Origin: an uncultured Clostridia bacterium
GTDB lineage: Bacteria; Bacillota; Clostridia; UBA1381
Assembly (NCBI GenBank): GCA_910585795.1
Contig: CAJUFV010000005.1
Location: 1 to 28,209, forward strand
DNA: 28,209 bases
Direction: 5' to 3'
Shown: positions 1-8,746 of the stretch, piece after piece
How positions within the stretch are numbered: position 1 is the stretch's first letter
Layout: the number at the start of each line of letters is the position of its first letter
Position numbers and translations under genes: made by a program
The notes under the pieces: generated by a model
Told to the model about the DNA's origin: nothing
What the model saw: only the letters and a program-made list of their open reading frames with translations
The model's database searches: none

Positions 1-11
1 GGCATATAAAA

Positions 12-17
12 TATAAT
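12..17 (+). promoter_or_regulatory. possible -10 box upstream of the GNAT gene
   Basis: A perfect TATAAT lies about 60 bases before the acetyltransferase start. Its -35 would fall outside the window, so the promoter cannot be confirmed. A second TATAAT at 63-68 is too close to the ribosome binding site (71-74) to serve as this gene's promoter. Confidence 0.3.
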
Positions 18-76
18 TCATTATGAAATTTAGACAAAGCTAAAAATGTAAAAAATTTTAATTATAATTTGGAGTA

Positions 77-598
77 ATGAGCAATATGAAAATACGACAG
101 GAAAATCAAAACGATTATGAAGCAGTTTATGAAGTTGTTACAAAAGCATTTGCAACTGCTGAAATGAGTGATGGAAAAGAGCAAGAACTGGTAAATGCGT
201 TACGGAAAAGTAATTCTTTTATTCCAGAACTATCGCTTGTAGCAGTTGAAAATAAAAAAGTAGTTGGACATATTCTTTTTACAAAAGCATATGTTGGAGA
301 GTTTACAGAGCTTGTCCTCGCACCATTATCAGTTCTTCCTGCATATCAAAAAATGGGTATAGGATTAGCTTTAATAAAAAAAGGACATAACATTGCTAAA
401 AAGCTAGGATATGATTATTCGATTGTATTAGGCCACTCAGAATACTATCCAAAAGCAGGTTATGTTCCAGCAAGTGTTTACGGAATTGCGGCTCCGTTTG
501 ATGTTCTCGATAAAAATTTTATGGCAATTAAATTAAATGATATGGCAGCGAACCCCCACGGCATTGTCAAATACGATACAGCTTTTGGAATAAACTAA
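77..598 (+). CDS. GNAT family N-acetyltransferase (YhbS-like)
   Basis: This is a predicted acetyl-CoA-dependent N-acetyltransferase in the cytoplasm; its substrate is unknown. The 173-residue length fits a single GNAT domain. The acetyl-CoA-binding motif A is visible as LSVLPAYQKMGIG (residues 84-96, Q-x-x-G-x-G type). It is followed by the GHSEYYPKAGYVPAS segment (119-133), which resembles the YhbS/COG3153 group of predicted acetyltransferases. Start choice: GGAG at 71-74 is only 2 bases from the ATG at 77 but 11 bases from the in-frame ATG at 86, so the shorter protein starting MKIRQEN (170 residues) is at least as likely. The gene stands alone on the + strand and converges on the giant secreted protein gene. 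The family is confident; the substrate is not. Confidence 0.85.
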   Translation: MSNMKIRQENQNDYEAVYEVVTKAFATAEMSDGKEQELVNALRKSNSFIPELSLVAVENKKVVGHILFTKAYVGEFTELVLAPLSVLPAYQKMGIGLALIKKGHNIAKKLGYDYSIVLGHSEYYPKAGYVPASVYGIAAPFDVLDKNFMAIKLNDMAANPHGIVKYDTAFGIN

Positions 599-830
599 AA
601 ATTCAAATTCATCAGAATAAATAACAGTACAAAAATACGTTGTACTATTTGTTAAAAAAAATATCGTCAGTTGCAATATCTCATACTTTACAGAAAAATA
701 TAAATCACCGACAGAGCAAAAAAACAATACTCAAAAGACCTAAAAGCCGTCTGATTCTAGAAAATCCACCTCTATTATTTACATCCCTTTCTATTGATGA
801 TTATTTCATTATTTCCATGTATTTTTGTAT
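599..830. other. non-coding spacer between convergent genes
   Basis: I see no supportable gene here; the short frames are AT-rich and lack ribosome binding sites. A weak hairpin (AGTACAA at 626-632 paired with TTGTACT at 640-646) follows the acetyltransferase gene. It is followed by a run of A rather than T on the + strand, so it is not a convincing terminator. Confidence 0.6.
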
Positions 831-866
831 AAAAAACTCTGTTCCATTAAAGGAACAGAGTTTTTT
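831..866. terminator. bidirectional rho-independent terminator
   Basis: A perfect 15-bp inverted repeat has arms AAAAAACTCTGTTCC (831-845) and GGAACAGAGTTTTTT (852-866) and a 6-base loop, ATTAAA. The A and T tracts at the two ends supply a U-tract in either direction. It can therefore end the + strand acetyltransferase transcript and the - strand giant-protein transcript, whose stop codon lies 60 bases away. Confidence 0.9.
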
Positions 867-925
867 CAATCCATCTAATATCAACTAATACATATTTTAT
901 ACTAACATAATATTAGCTATTATCA

Positions 926-3900
926 TTAATTATTTATTATAAGCTTTGACGCAGTTCCGCATTTTGGTGTCATACTTTCAAGATTATCCCAAAGCATAAG
1001 CTTCACCTTTGCTGCACCGTCTATGCTGAAGTTCCGTGGTTCTACATGCTTTTCTTTCATATTTTCAGACAATTCTACTTGAACCCTTTCAACACATGTC
1101 AGCTTATCAGCAGAATCATATGCCGCAAATATTACTTCATATTTTCCCGCCTCAGGCGAACCTATCAACGCGTTGCCGTCCTCTGTATATACTACAAAAT
1201 TATTAATAGGCGTTTTCTCAAACTGAGCTGTATAAGTTGTCATTTCAGTAACCTCTACAATCTCCTTATCCCAACCTTTAAATATGTAGGAATATTTATC
1301 ATCTGATTCTCTTGTCGGCTCACTGCCGTTGTATTGAGGAATTACTCCAACTTCCACGTCCTCACTCCAAAGCTCAGTATTATCATAATTGACAAATGTT
1401 ATTTTAAACGCAGGCGGAGCATCCTGTGTCCACTTAGCCCAGAACGCTTTATCACCAAAATCATCCGCTGTTACAGCATTTACCGGCTCACCGTTGTAAT
1501 CCTCATTATCATACCAGCCGACAAAATAGAAGTCATCCTTACGTGGTGTCGGAAGCGCTACACCTGTACCGCATGTGTATTCCATATAAGCTTCCTCATT
1601 ATCAAGCATTCCCTCATCAAGATTCAGCATTAAGCTGTAAACTCTCGGAGCGGCTTCAAACTGAGCTGTATATGTCGTATCTCCTGTTACCGATGTGATT
1701 GCAGGATTCCATCCGGTAAACGTATAAGTATACTTATCGTCCGCATCTTTCTCGGGTACCACGCCTGTATATTCAGGACGCTTTCCGAATTCCACATTAG
1801 TTTGCTGTAATAATCTGTTATTATAATTTACAAATCTTATTACATACTCGTTTGTTTTCCATTTAGCCCAATATACCTTGTTACCCATGTCTTTTGCGCT
1901 GATTTCCGTTACTGCCGTGCCTTCACATTCAGCATTGTCAAACCAGCCCTCAAATGTGTAATTATCTCTTGAAGGAACAGGCAGCGCCGCGCCTTCTCCA
2001 TAGGTATATTCAGTCAAATTCTCGGCAAGCGTACCGCCGTTTGCATTAAGCGTTACAGAATATCCGTTTTCTGCCCACTTAGCCCAATATTCCTTGTTGC
2101 CAAAATCTTTTGCTGTAATTTCCGTAACCATAGCGCCTTCACAGTCAGCATTATCAAACCAGCCTGCGAAATTGTAGCCGCTCTTTTCAGGAACAGGAAG
2201 TGCAGCGCCTTCTCCATAGGTATATTTGTTCAGTGTATCTGAAATTGTACCGCCGTTTGCATTCAGTGTTACAGAATAGTCAGCCGCAGTCCATTTAGCC
2301 CAGAACGTTTTGTCTTCCGTTTCATTCGCACCGATTTCCGTTACTGCTGTGCCCGTAAGTTCAGCATTATCAAACCAACCAGCGAAGTTATAGCCGTCCT
2401 TATGCGGCTCGGGAAGTGTCAAAGGAGTACCTGTATTGTATATCGTATACTGCCACTCGTCATCAATCTTTCCGCCGTCCTTGTTGTATACCACTCTCAG
2501 CGCTACGACAGCTTTCATAGGATAACCTTTAGCTTCACTTACAAGATTTCCATCTTCATCCCTTATATATTCTGCCTTATATCCGTTTACACGAATATCT
2601 ACAGGCGGGGCATATTGTGCATATGCGATTTTCATATCATTAGTAATTTCACTTCCTGTAATAATCGACAAATGTTTATTATCATAACTCATACCTGTCA
2701 GCTTAACAGGCACTAACGTCTGTACATAAATATCCTGAATAGTATCAACATTACCAATTGTAAGCTGACGACTACCGTTTATATAAATCGCATCTCCTTT
2801 TTCAGCACTGTTGCCGATAAACTTATCACTTGATGTTGTAACAGTATTTCCCGACCATACAGCTCCGCCATTTACCGCTGTATTGTCGGTAAATGTATTA
2901 CTAGTTAAAGAAATTCCCTCTTTGTTAATCCATACAGCTCCGCCATTTCTTCCGGCTGTATTATTTTCAAAAGTACATCCTGAAACTTTTGCTAAATTAC
3001 CACAGAATAATGCTCCGCCATCCTGTGCAGCTCTGTTATTTCTGAATACTCCGTTTGTCAGCGTAAGGTTAACAGCGTCACCGCCCTGATTGAAAAATAC
3101 CACACCGCCGTTACCGGCTGAATAGTTATTTTCAAACGTTCCGCCACTTATTATAAGTGTTTTTTTACCCATCCAGAATACTCCGCCTTCAGTGCCGCCT
3201 TTATTGTTACTAAATATACCGTTCTGAACATTAACACTTGTATTATTATCCGCACAAATCGCAGAGGTTCTTGACTTCTCCAAACCATTATTTCCTGTAA
3301 TCTCACCGTCATAAATAGTTATTACAGATGAATTGTTACCTCGTATATACATTGCTGAACCGAATACCGTTGACGCATTATTACGAATAACACCTCCATT
3401 CATAGTAATAGTAGAGTCAATTCCCCATATTGCTCCGCCTGTCAGGTTATCATCAAGGATTTGTTCTGCATTATTTCCAACAGTTCCTGTATTATAGTTA
3501 TTCTGCATAATCGCGCCGTCTGAAAGTATAAGCTCAGTCCCTGCGTATGACAGTATAAACGGAGCTGTAGCCGTCAAACCACTGTTAGTTAATCCGCGCT
3601 TAACAACAGGGTCCTCTTCTCCTGTCCATACTGCGCCGCCGTCAAAGATAATATTTTTTAATGTAATGGCAGATTGATCGGTCATAAGAATAAATGATTT
3701 TTTATACTCACTTCCGCGGCTCAGTGTATGTCCCTGACCGTCTATTGTAAACTTCTTTCCTGACACTGCTATCGTATCATTAACTTCAATATCCTTGCAT
3801 ACGCGTATAGTTGAATTTTCAGGCGCATTGTCTATTGCTTTTTTTAGAGAATCATAGCCATTTGTACCGTTAATAGCCTCATAATCTCCAATCATTATAT

Positions 3901-6900
3901 GTGCGGAATCCGAATATATACTTTCACTTACCTTATTATTTTTATCTTTAACATATACGGCAGCATAATAATATCCGTCCTGTTCAGGTATATATTCAGC
4001 TTTTGTCGCGCCGGTAATCGCAGTACCGTTCTTTTCCTCTGTTTCACTTCTGTACCACTGATATGATAATGCATTATTATTTTCTGATGACGCTATAACC
4101 TTTATTGGATTTATTTCATCTCCAACTGCATATGTATCACCTACCGGTGATTTTTCTATCGTCACTTCCGGGAAGTTGACATTTACCTTAAAAGTCTGCT
4201 TTATCTTTGAGCCATCCAGAGTAATTGTTATCGTCTGTTCTCCTGTTATTGTCGGGTAATATCCGCGCATAGAATATGCATTTGTATTAACTTTGCTGCC
4301 ATCAGGTAAAACAACCGTAACAACCATACCCTTTTTGTCAAAATCCTCACCTAAGATATATTCTGTTTTGTCAGGCGGTGTAACAATTATACTCTCCGCC
4401 GCTTGGGAAATACCTGCCACCTTATATCCTTCAATCGGAGATTCAGAATTTGCAAGAGTATGATGTAAATATACATATCCGTCTTGAACCGCCGCAAACG
4501 CTCCCTTATCACATACAAATCCATCAAGCGTTTTATGGTCCGTCATATATACCTTTTCAAGAGCTGTACAAGCACTAAACGCTCCTGCGTCAATTGTCTT
4601 TACCGACTCAGGAATAGTAACTGCTTCTAGTTCAGGCGTATTGGCAAAGGCTCCGTTTGTTATATTTACAACCTTATACTCGTATCCGCCTACAGTAACA
4701 GTATCAGGAATTTCCACATTTCTTCCGCTTATATCTTCCGACGGGGTAAAACCTGTAAGCATACATTCAGTTTCTCCTGCCAATGCCTCAAAAGTAAATT
4801 CTCCATCCATAATATATGAAAATACTGTTATATCTAAAGCAGTATTAATCTCTTCCTTATCCTTAAGCGACGCTTTAATAGTCTTTGTTCCCGCCGTTCT
4901 TGCAAAAATATCGCCGGTTATCGGAACATTTCCGTCCTTTGATAATTCCATATTATATTCTGACTCATTAAGTACTTTTTCTGTTCCGTCAGAATAAACA
5001 AGATGCGTACTCATTCCGCTTAAATCCATAGCATCGCCTATGTAGTACTGTGTTTTAAAGTTCTCGTCTGTATCAATACGAATTTCCTTTACAGCCTTTT
5101 CAGCATTAACGGTAAAATTAGATGATAAACCGTTGTGAACTACCTTTAAAGTATTTCTACCTTCCGCAAGAACAGGATTTTCAAATTCAAACTCATTAGG
5201 AAGCAAATACCATTTGTTTGTTCCGTCTGTTACCTGTACTAATACATTTGACTTGTCAAACTCATCCTGCGCATAATATTTTCTATCAGAAATAGTAACT
5301 GCTGAAATCGCTGTCGCTTCTCTGTCATTTGCTGATACCGAAACAGCAAAGCTTGTTTCTATTCCGTCATATGACGCCAAAACCTCTTTTATATCTGTTG
5401 AGTCAAATACATCTTCGCTCAATTCAAGCGCGCCTGCCGGAATAATACTTGTTGTGCCGTCATCATATAAAAGACGCGCGGTTATGCTGTCTAAATCCAG
5501 TCTGTCGCCAACCTTATAATTTGTTTTTTCCGGAGCGATTTCAAGATTAAGCTCTTTAACTGTCTTTTCCGGACAAACCTGATTTTCATACAGCTTAAAT
5601 TCCGCCGCTGTTGCATATCCTCTGTTATAGTTTGAGAAAAACTTTACACCTGCTTTTGTAACCTTAATTTTTACATACTTAGTATATGCCGGCTCGTCAA
5701 AATCAATATACTGCTCACGTGGGAATTCATCACTTGGACTCTTAACATATGCCCAGTTATTTGTACTTCCCGCGAGTTTCCACGTCTCTTTATCATTACT
5801 TATAGATACTTCACAGCCTGTTATTGTTCCGTCATCCTCAGCCGGAGTTCTGAGCTTTGGAATATATCCTATCGCAGACACATAGTGAGGGTCACTTATC
5901 TCAAAAATAAATTCATCGTCATACTTTGGAACAATATTGCCGAATTCATCCTTCTTTATCGCTACAGGATATTTATTTTCCCAAAATGTATCTTTTCTTG
6001 TATCTATAGCATTTTTAGGCGGATTAGCTTTCATACTCTCCGGACTGTCAGAAAGCTTTACATTTCCGCTTATTCTTAAATATCTGCGCTCCGGAGTATC
6101 ATCCGCAGCCGTAAATTCAGCAACAAAATGCGGACCTGCAAGAAACGCGCCTGTCGCTTTTTTACGTACCCAGACAGTAACATTACCTTCAAACACGTCT
6201 TCACTTGTTAAGTCTTTCCATGTCTGTCCTCCGTCTGTTGAATACTCCAGGCCTTTTTGAAGATTTATGAACTTATCTTCATCGTCATTTGGTATATTAG
6301 TAGTCTTATTTGTCGGAGGCATCGCATTTGTCGATATTGGAATTATATGTGAATATTTTGCGGTATCAAATTTACAATATATATCATTTGCGTCTGTTAT
6401 CTGCGCAACTTCCTCCGGGGTAAGCTTATGAGAAATAACACCTTCCTCATATGTCCATCTGTTCCATGTTTCTCCTTTATCAAACGAATACAATAAGTCT
6501 TTACCCGTATTTACAAAATTTTTGGTTAATGTAATAGACTGTGTTTCAAAAGAAAACTCCGCTATTTTAGCAAGCAGGGTTCTGCAATAACCCGCACCCT
6601 CTATACATTGACTCGGCTGGAACATACCACTGTTTTCAGCAGTTGCGGTTGCGCTTATATCAAGTGTCGCTCTGACAAAACCTATAAGGTCAGCACGCTT
6701 AATAATATCATTGACTTTAGGATAAAGGAAGTTAATGATATATTCATACATCGGATGCGGATACCATTTAAGCGCTTCGGCGGCACGCTCCGCAAGCGCA
6801 TAATAATCATCATCTGTTTTTCCGAGCTTTTCATATAATCTTGCAATATTAACGTACGCGTCCAAATGGAAATACTGAGCCTCAAGCACCTTTTCATAAA

Positions 6901-8503
6901 TTGCAAGCGCCTGTTCATAATTTTCTTTCGCTGTCTGAATTTCCGCAAGATAAGCAAGATTTTCAGCCTTTTCATAATTTGTATTATGATTATTATACAT
7001 AGCGTCAATACCAAGGAATATATATCCGCCGTTCATAATTCCATGATATCCAAAATTACTCCAGCCAGCAGGTACATGTGTATAACCGTATGTTGTGTAA
7101 TTGCTTCGCTGTATTCCGCTCATATTATATGAACTGGCACATGTCGGCTTACCATTATTATAGTAATAAGTTAAATAGGACATATGCACAGTAGGCTGAC
7201 AGAGGTATCTTGCCGCCAAACCAAACGCATTTCTGGTTACAGTACCAGTAAGCGAAATATCAACGCACACACCGCCTGCCTCATATGGCAGCCACTGCGG
7301 CTCAAAATATTTTTTCTTCTCATTTACGCCATAATCTACCTTGTAATCAAAAATCTCGTCATGATATTCAAGCGTATACTTATTGTTCCATTTGTCATAG
7401 TTTGCAGGGTCGTAATATTGTGCGCTGGCAGGTTTATTGGGCTCTCTGTCATTTACCGTATATTTTACAGGCACTCTGTTGGCGTTGGAAGTTGTCGCTT
7501 TTACCGGGTTATCCATATAATCAGGGTTTTTCATAATATTAACACGGTAATAACGGTGTATCCATTGAAGCTGGTCGTTGTCCAAAGGACAGCCTACAAC
7601 CATACGAAGCTCCTCTACGTTATATTTAGTAAATTCATCTGCAAGCAAATTGCGGTTATAAAACCTTTTGTATATTTCGTATCTCTCTACAGGCTCAGAT
7701 TCATGGAACCACTGACGTTTTCCAGTAGGAGTGAAATTAAACCATGTGTAAATAGGTACACAGTGCGTAAGCGCAATCGCCGCCATCATACGCTTATACA
7801 GCGGCGCGTTTTCAGTATCATTCATATCTTCCTTGTGCTTTGTATATAACCTTGTCAGCACATCAAAGCTTTTAATATATGTATCCGGAGTAACTTGCCT
7901 ATTTTTTTGGTAATATCCGTTTGCTTCAGGCTCTCCTCCATAGGAGTAATAGCGCAGCATTTGAATATCAGTAAACAGCCATTCCATACATGCCGCAAAA
8001 TCAGCATTTTCATTCATTTTTGCGGTAAGCCTGTCATAGCCTATCTTATCTACAAGTCTGCGCTTAAGCAGTACATTTACATATTCTTCATTTTCTGTAA
8101 GGACAGACGGGTCTGTACTTCCAATCTGTCCCGCAATTGCGTCAAGCTGCACATCATATTGTTCAAGCGGCAGAATAGCGCTGTTGGAATAAGCAACAGT
8201 GGTTTCGTACCCCTCCCCCTGAATTTTGGAAAGGTCTTCCATTGGCTCAGGTATGAGTACATCATTTAAATCCTCATACAATGTAGCATCCTCATTATCT
8301 GCCTGTTCATGCGCAAGTATGTCACTTGAATGCGCGTATAATTCAGCATCTACATTCTCCGTATTATCATGCGCAAGCATATCCTCTGAATTCGCCTTCG
8401 TTTCATCATTTGTATTTTCTGCCGATGACACTACCGGAAACGCGCCGATTACCGATATTAGCATTGATAATACTAAACATAAAGATAGTATTCTTCGTTT
8501 CAT
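926..8503 (-). CDS. giant secreted multidomain protein (transglutaminase-like, TPR, discoidin-like, beta-helix, InlB repeats)
   Basis: 2525 residues with a Sec signal peptide (MKRRILSLCL start, probable cleavage after SSA near residue 28). Domains in order: a 21-residue tandem repeat (39-80); a transglutaminase/cysteine-protease-like core (about 390-500) with GGVC (Cys413) and QPTVH (His440); TPR-like helices (513-590); a discoidin/CBM32-like domain (805-973); three Ig-like domains (985-1228); a BspA-type LRR_5 segment (1275-1345); Ig-like domains (1365-1538); a right-handed beta-helix with GG-rich coils (1545-1945); six InlB-type repeats (2000-2433); and a C-terminal module containing KLMLWDNLESM (2434-2525). 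There is no LPXTG motif or transmembrane anchor. The start is set by AAGGGGG at 8514-8520. Domain names come from pattern recognition. A role in binding or processing plant cell wall or surface protein is inferred; enzymatic activity is uncertain. Confidence 0.85.
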   Translation of the reverse strand: MKRRILSLCLVLSMLISVIGAFPVVSSAENTNDETKANSEDMLAHDNTENVDAELYAHSSDILAHEQADNEDATLYEDLNDVLIPEPMEDLSKIQGEGYETTVAYSNSAILPLEQYDVQLDAIAGQIGSTDPSVLTENEEYVNVLLKRRLVDKIGYDRLTAKMNENADFAACMEWLFTDIQMLRYYSYGGEPEANGYYQKNRQVTPDTYIKSFDVLTRLYTKHKEDMNDTENAPLYKRMMAAIALTHCVPIYTWFNFTPTGKRQWFHESEPVERYEIYKRFYNRNLLADEFTKYNVEELRMVVGCPLDNDQLQWIHRYYRVNIMKNPDYMDNPVKATTSNANRVPVKYTVNDREPNKPASAQYYDPANYDKWNNKYTLEYHDEIFDYKVDYGVNEKKKYFEPQWLPYEAGGVCVDISLTGTVTRNAFGLAARYLCQPTVHMSYLTYYYNNGKPTCASSYNMSGIQRSNYTTYGYTHVPAGWSNFGYHGIMNGGYIFLGIDAMYNNHNTNYEKAENLAYLAEIQTAKENYEQALAIYEKVLEAQYFHLDAYVNIARLYEKLGKTDDDYYALAERAAEALKWYPHPMYEYIINFLYPKVNDIIKRADLIGFVRATLDISATATAENSGMFQPSQCIEGAGYCRTLLAKIAEFSFETQSITLTKNFVNTGKDLLYSFDKGETWNRWTYEEGVISHKLTPEEVAQITDANDIYCKFDTAKYSHIIPISTNAMPPTNKTTNIPNDDEDKFINLQKGLEYSTDGGQTWKDLTSEDVFEGNVTVWVRKKATGAFLAGPHFVAEFTAADDTPERRYLRISGNVKLSDSPESMKANPPKNAIDTRKDTFWENKYPVAIKKDEFGNIVPKYDDEFIFEISDPHYVSAIGYIPKLRTPAEDDGTITGCEVSISNDKETWKLAGSTNNWAYVKSPSDEFPREQYIDFDEPAYTKYVKIKVTKAGVKFFSNYNRGYATAAEFKLYENQVCPEKTVKELNLEIAPEKTNYKVGDRLDLDSITARLLYDDGTTSIIPAGALELSEDVFDSTDIKEVLASYDGIETSFAVSVSANDREATAISAVTISDRKYYAQDEFDKSNVLVQVTDGTNKWYLLPNEFEFENPVLAEGRNTLKVVHNGLSSNFTVNAEKAVKEIRIDTDENFKTQYYIGDAMDLSGMSTHLVYSDGTEKVLNESEYNMELSKDGNVPITGDIFARTAGTKTIKASLKDKEEINTALDITVFSYIMDGEFTFEALAGETECMLTGFTPSEDISGRNVEIPDTVTVGGYEYKVVNITNGAFANTPELEAVTIPESVKTIDAGAFSACTALEKVYMTDHKTLDGFVCDKGAFAAVQDGYVYLHHTLANSESPIEGYKVAGISQAAESIIVTPPDKTEYILGEDFDKKGMVVTVVLPDGSKVNTNAYSMRGYYPTITGEQTITITLDGSKIKQTFKVNVNFPEVTIEKSPVGDTYAVGDEINPIKVIASSENNNALSYQWYRSETEEKNGTAITGATKAEYIPEQDGYYYAAVYVKDKNNKVSESIYSDSAHIMIGDYEAINGTNGYDSLKKAIDNAPENSTIRVCKDIEVNDTIAVSGKKFTIDGQGHTLSRGSEYKKSFILMTDQSAITLKNIIFDGGAVWTGEEDPVVKRGLTNSGLTATAPFILSYAGTELILSDGAIMQNNYNTGTVGNNAEQILDDNLTGGAIWGIDSTITMNGGVIRNNASTVFGSAMYIRGNNSSVITIYDGEITGNNGLEKSRTSAICADNNTSVNVQNGIFSNNKGGTEGGVFWMGKKTLIISGGTFENNYSAGNGGVVFFNQGGDAVNLTLTNGVFRNNRAAQDGGALFCGNLAKVSGCTFENNTAGRNGGAVWINKEGISLTSNTFTDNTAVNGGAVWSGNTVTTSSDKFIGNSAEKGDAIYINGSRQLTIGNVDTIQDIYVQTLVPVKLTGMSYDNKHLSIITGSEITNDMKIAYAQYAPPVDIRVNGYKAEYIRDEDGNLVSEAKGYPMKAVVALRVVYNKDGGKIDDEWQYTIYNTGTPLTLPEPHKDGYNFAGWFDNAELTGTAVTEIGANETEDKTFWAKWTAADYSVTLNANGGTISDTLNKYTYGEGAALPVPEKSGYNFAGWFDNADCEGAMVTEITAKDFGNKEYWAKWAENGYSVTLNANGGTLAENLTEYTYGEGAALPVPSRDNYTFEGWFDNAECEGTAVTEISAKDMGNKVYWAKWKTNEYVIRFVNYNNRLLQQTNVEFGKRPEYTGVVPEKDADDKYTYTFTGWNPAITSVTGDTTYTAQFEAAPRVYSLMLNLDEGMLDNEEAYMEYTCGTGVALPTPRKDDFYFVGWYDNEDYNGEPVNAVTADDFGDKAFWAKWTQDAPPAFKITFVNYDNTELWSEDVEVGVIPQYNGSEPTRESDDKYSYIFKGWDKEIVEVTEMTTYTAQFEKTPINNFVVYTEDGNALIGSPEAGKYEVIFAAYDSADKLTCVERVQVELSENMKEKHVEPRNFSIDGAAKVKLMLWDNLESMTPKCGTASKLIINN
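1205..2506 (-). repeat. six tandem InlB/Listeria-Bacteroides-type repeats
   Basis: This stretch encodes residues 2000-2433 of the giant protein as six units of about 65-78 residues. Units 1, 2, 3 and 5 share NAGG-like (NANGG) and YxFxGWFDN motifs and end in WAKW. Units 4 and 6 are a second type, with VNYNN/VNYDN, YTFTGW/YIFKGW and TTYTAQFE. The order is A-A-A-B-A-B. DNA identity between units 2 and 3 is visibly high, including the segment coding for YTYGEGAALPVP. Such repeats usually form elongated beta-rich stalks on secreted proteins. Confidence 0.85.
8264..8389 (-). repeat. 63-bp tandem duplication encoding a 21-residue acidic repeat
   Basis: Residues 39-59 and 60-80 of the giant protein are imperfect copies, SEDMLAHDNTENVDAEL followed by SDILAHEQADNEDATL. 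A third, degenerate start (DVLIPEP) follows. The matching DNA shares blocks such as tcatgcgcaag. The segment lies just after the signal peptide, is acidic, and is probably unstructured. Confidence 0.7.
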
Positions 8504-8629
8504 TTTAAGAAATCCCCCTTAATTTTTATTGCATATAAAAACACAATTAAAGCTACATTATTATAGTCTTAACTGTGGAATACAAAAAATTACTGCCTTA
8601 TATGGTTTTTAACAAAACTTTATAATTAA

Positions 8630-8659
8630 AGTATACCATATTCAGCCATTTTATGTCAA
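8630..8659 (-). promoter_or_regulatory. sigma-A-type promoter of the giant secreted protein gene
   Basis: On the - strand a perfect -35 TTGACA (8659-8654) is followed after 18 bases by TATACT (8635-8630). A TG sits one base upstream of the -10 (TGG-TATACT), making it an extended -10. Transcription would start near 8623 and leave a leader of about 120 bases before the ATG at 8503. A second TATAAT (8565-8560) lies in the leader without a good -35. The promoter sits inside the inverted repeat 8633-8696, which suggests control by a DNA-binding protein. Confidence 0.75.
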
Positions 8660-8696
8660 TACATTTAATATATTTTTAAATGGCTAAATATGGTAT
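8633..8696. promoter_or_regulatory. inverted-repeat operator candidate around the promoter
   Basis: Two 19-base arms, AAATGGCTGAATATGGTAT on the - strand (8651-8633) and AAATGGCTAAATATGGTAT on the + strand (8678-8696), match at 18 of 19 positions with 26 bases between them. One arm overlaps the -10 and spacer of the promoter, and the -35 lies between the arms. A partial third copy (TTATATGGTTTTTAA, near 8598-8612, + strand) lies downstream. An operator is the simplest reading. A long AT-rich hairpin ending the uxaA transcript is an alternative. Confidence 0.55.
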
Positions 8697-8746
8697 TTAA
8701 TATGCGTACAAATTTTAAATTTTTACATTAGAGATATAACCCATAA

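Noticed and set aside
640..888. 82-residue + strand frame after the acetyltransferase gene
   Set aside because: It has no ribosome binding site, is AT-rich random-like sequence, and runs through the bidirectional terminator.
2669..3871. Regular motif spacing that might suggest a CRISPR-like or DNA repeat array
   Set aside because: It is the coding pattern of beta-helix coils (GGA, NN and GGxF motifs); the units vary in length and sequence at DNA level.
7184..7849. 221-residue open frame on the + strand inside the giant secreted protein gene
   Set aside because: It lies antisense to a clearly coding region, its composition is unlike any protein family I know, and it has no ribosome binding site.
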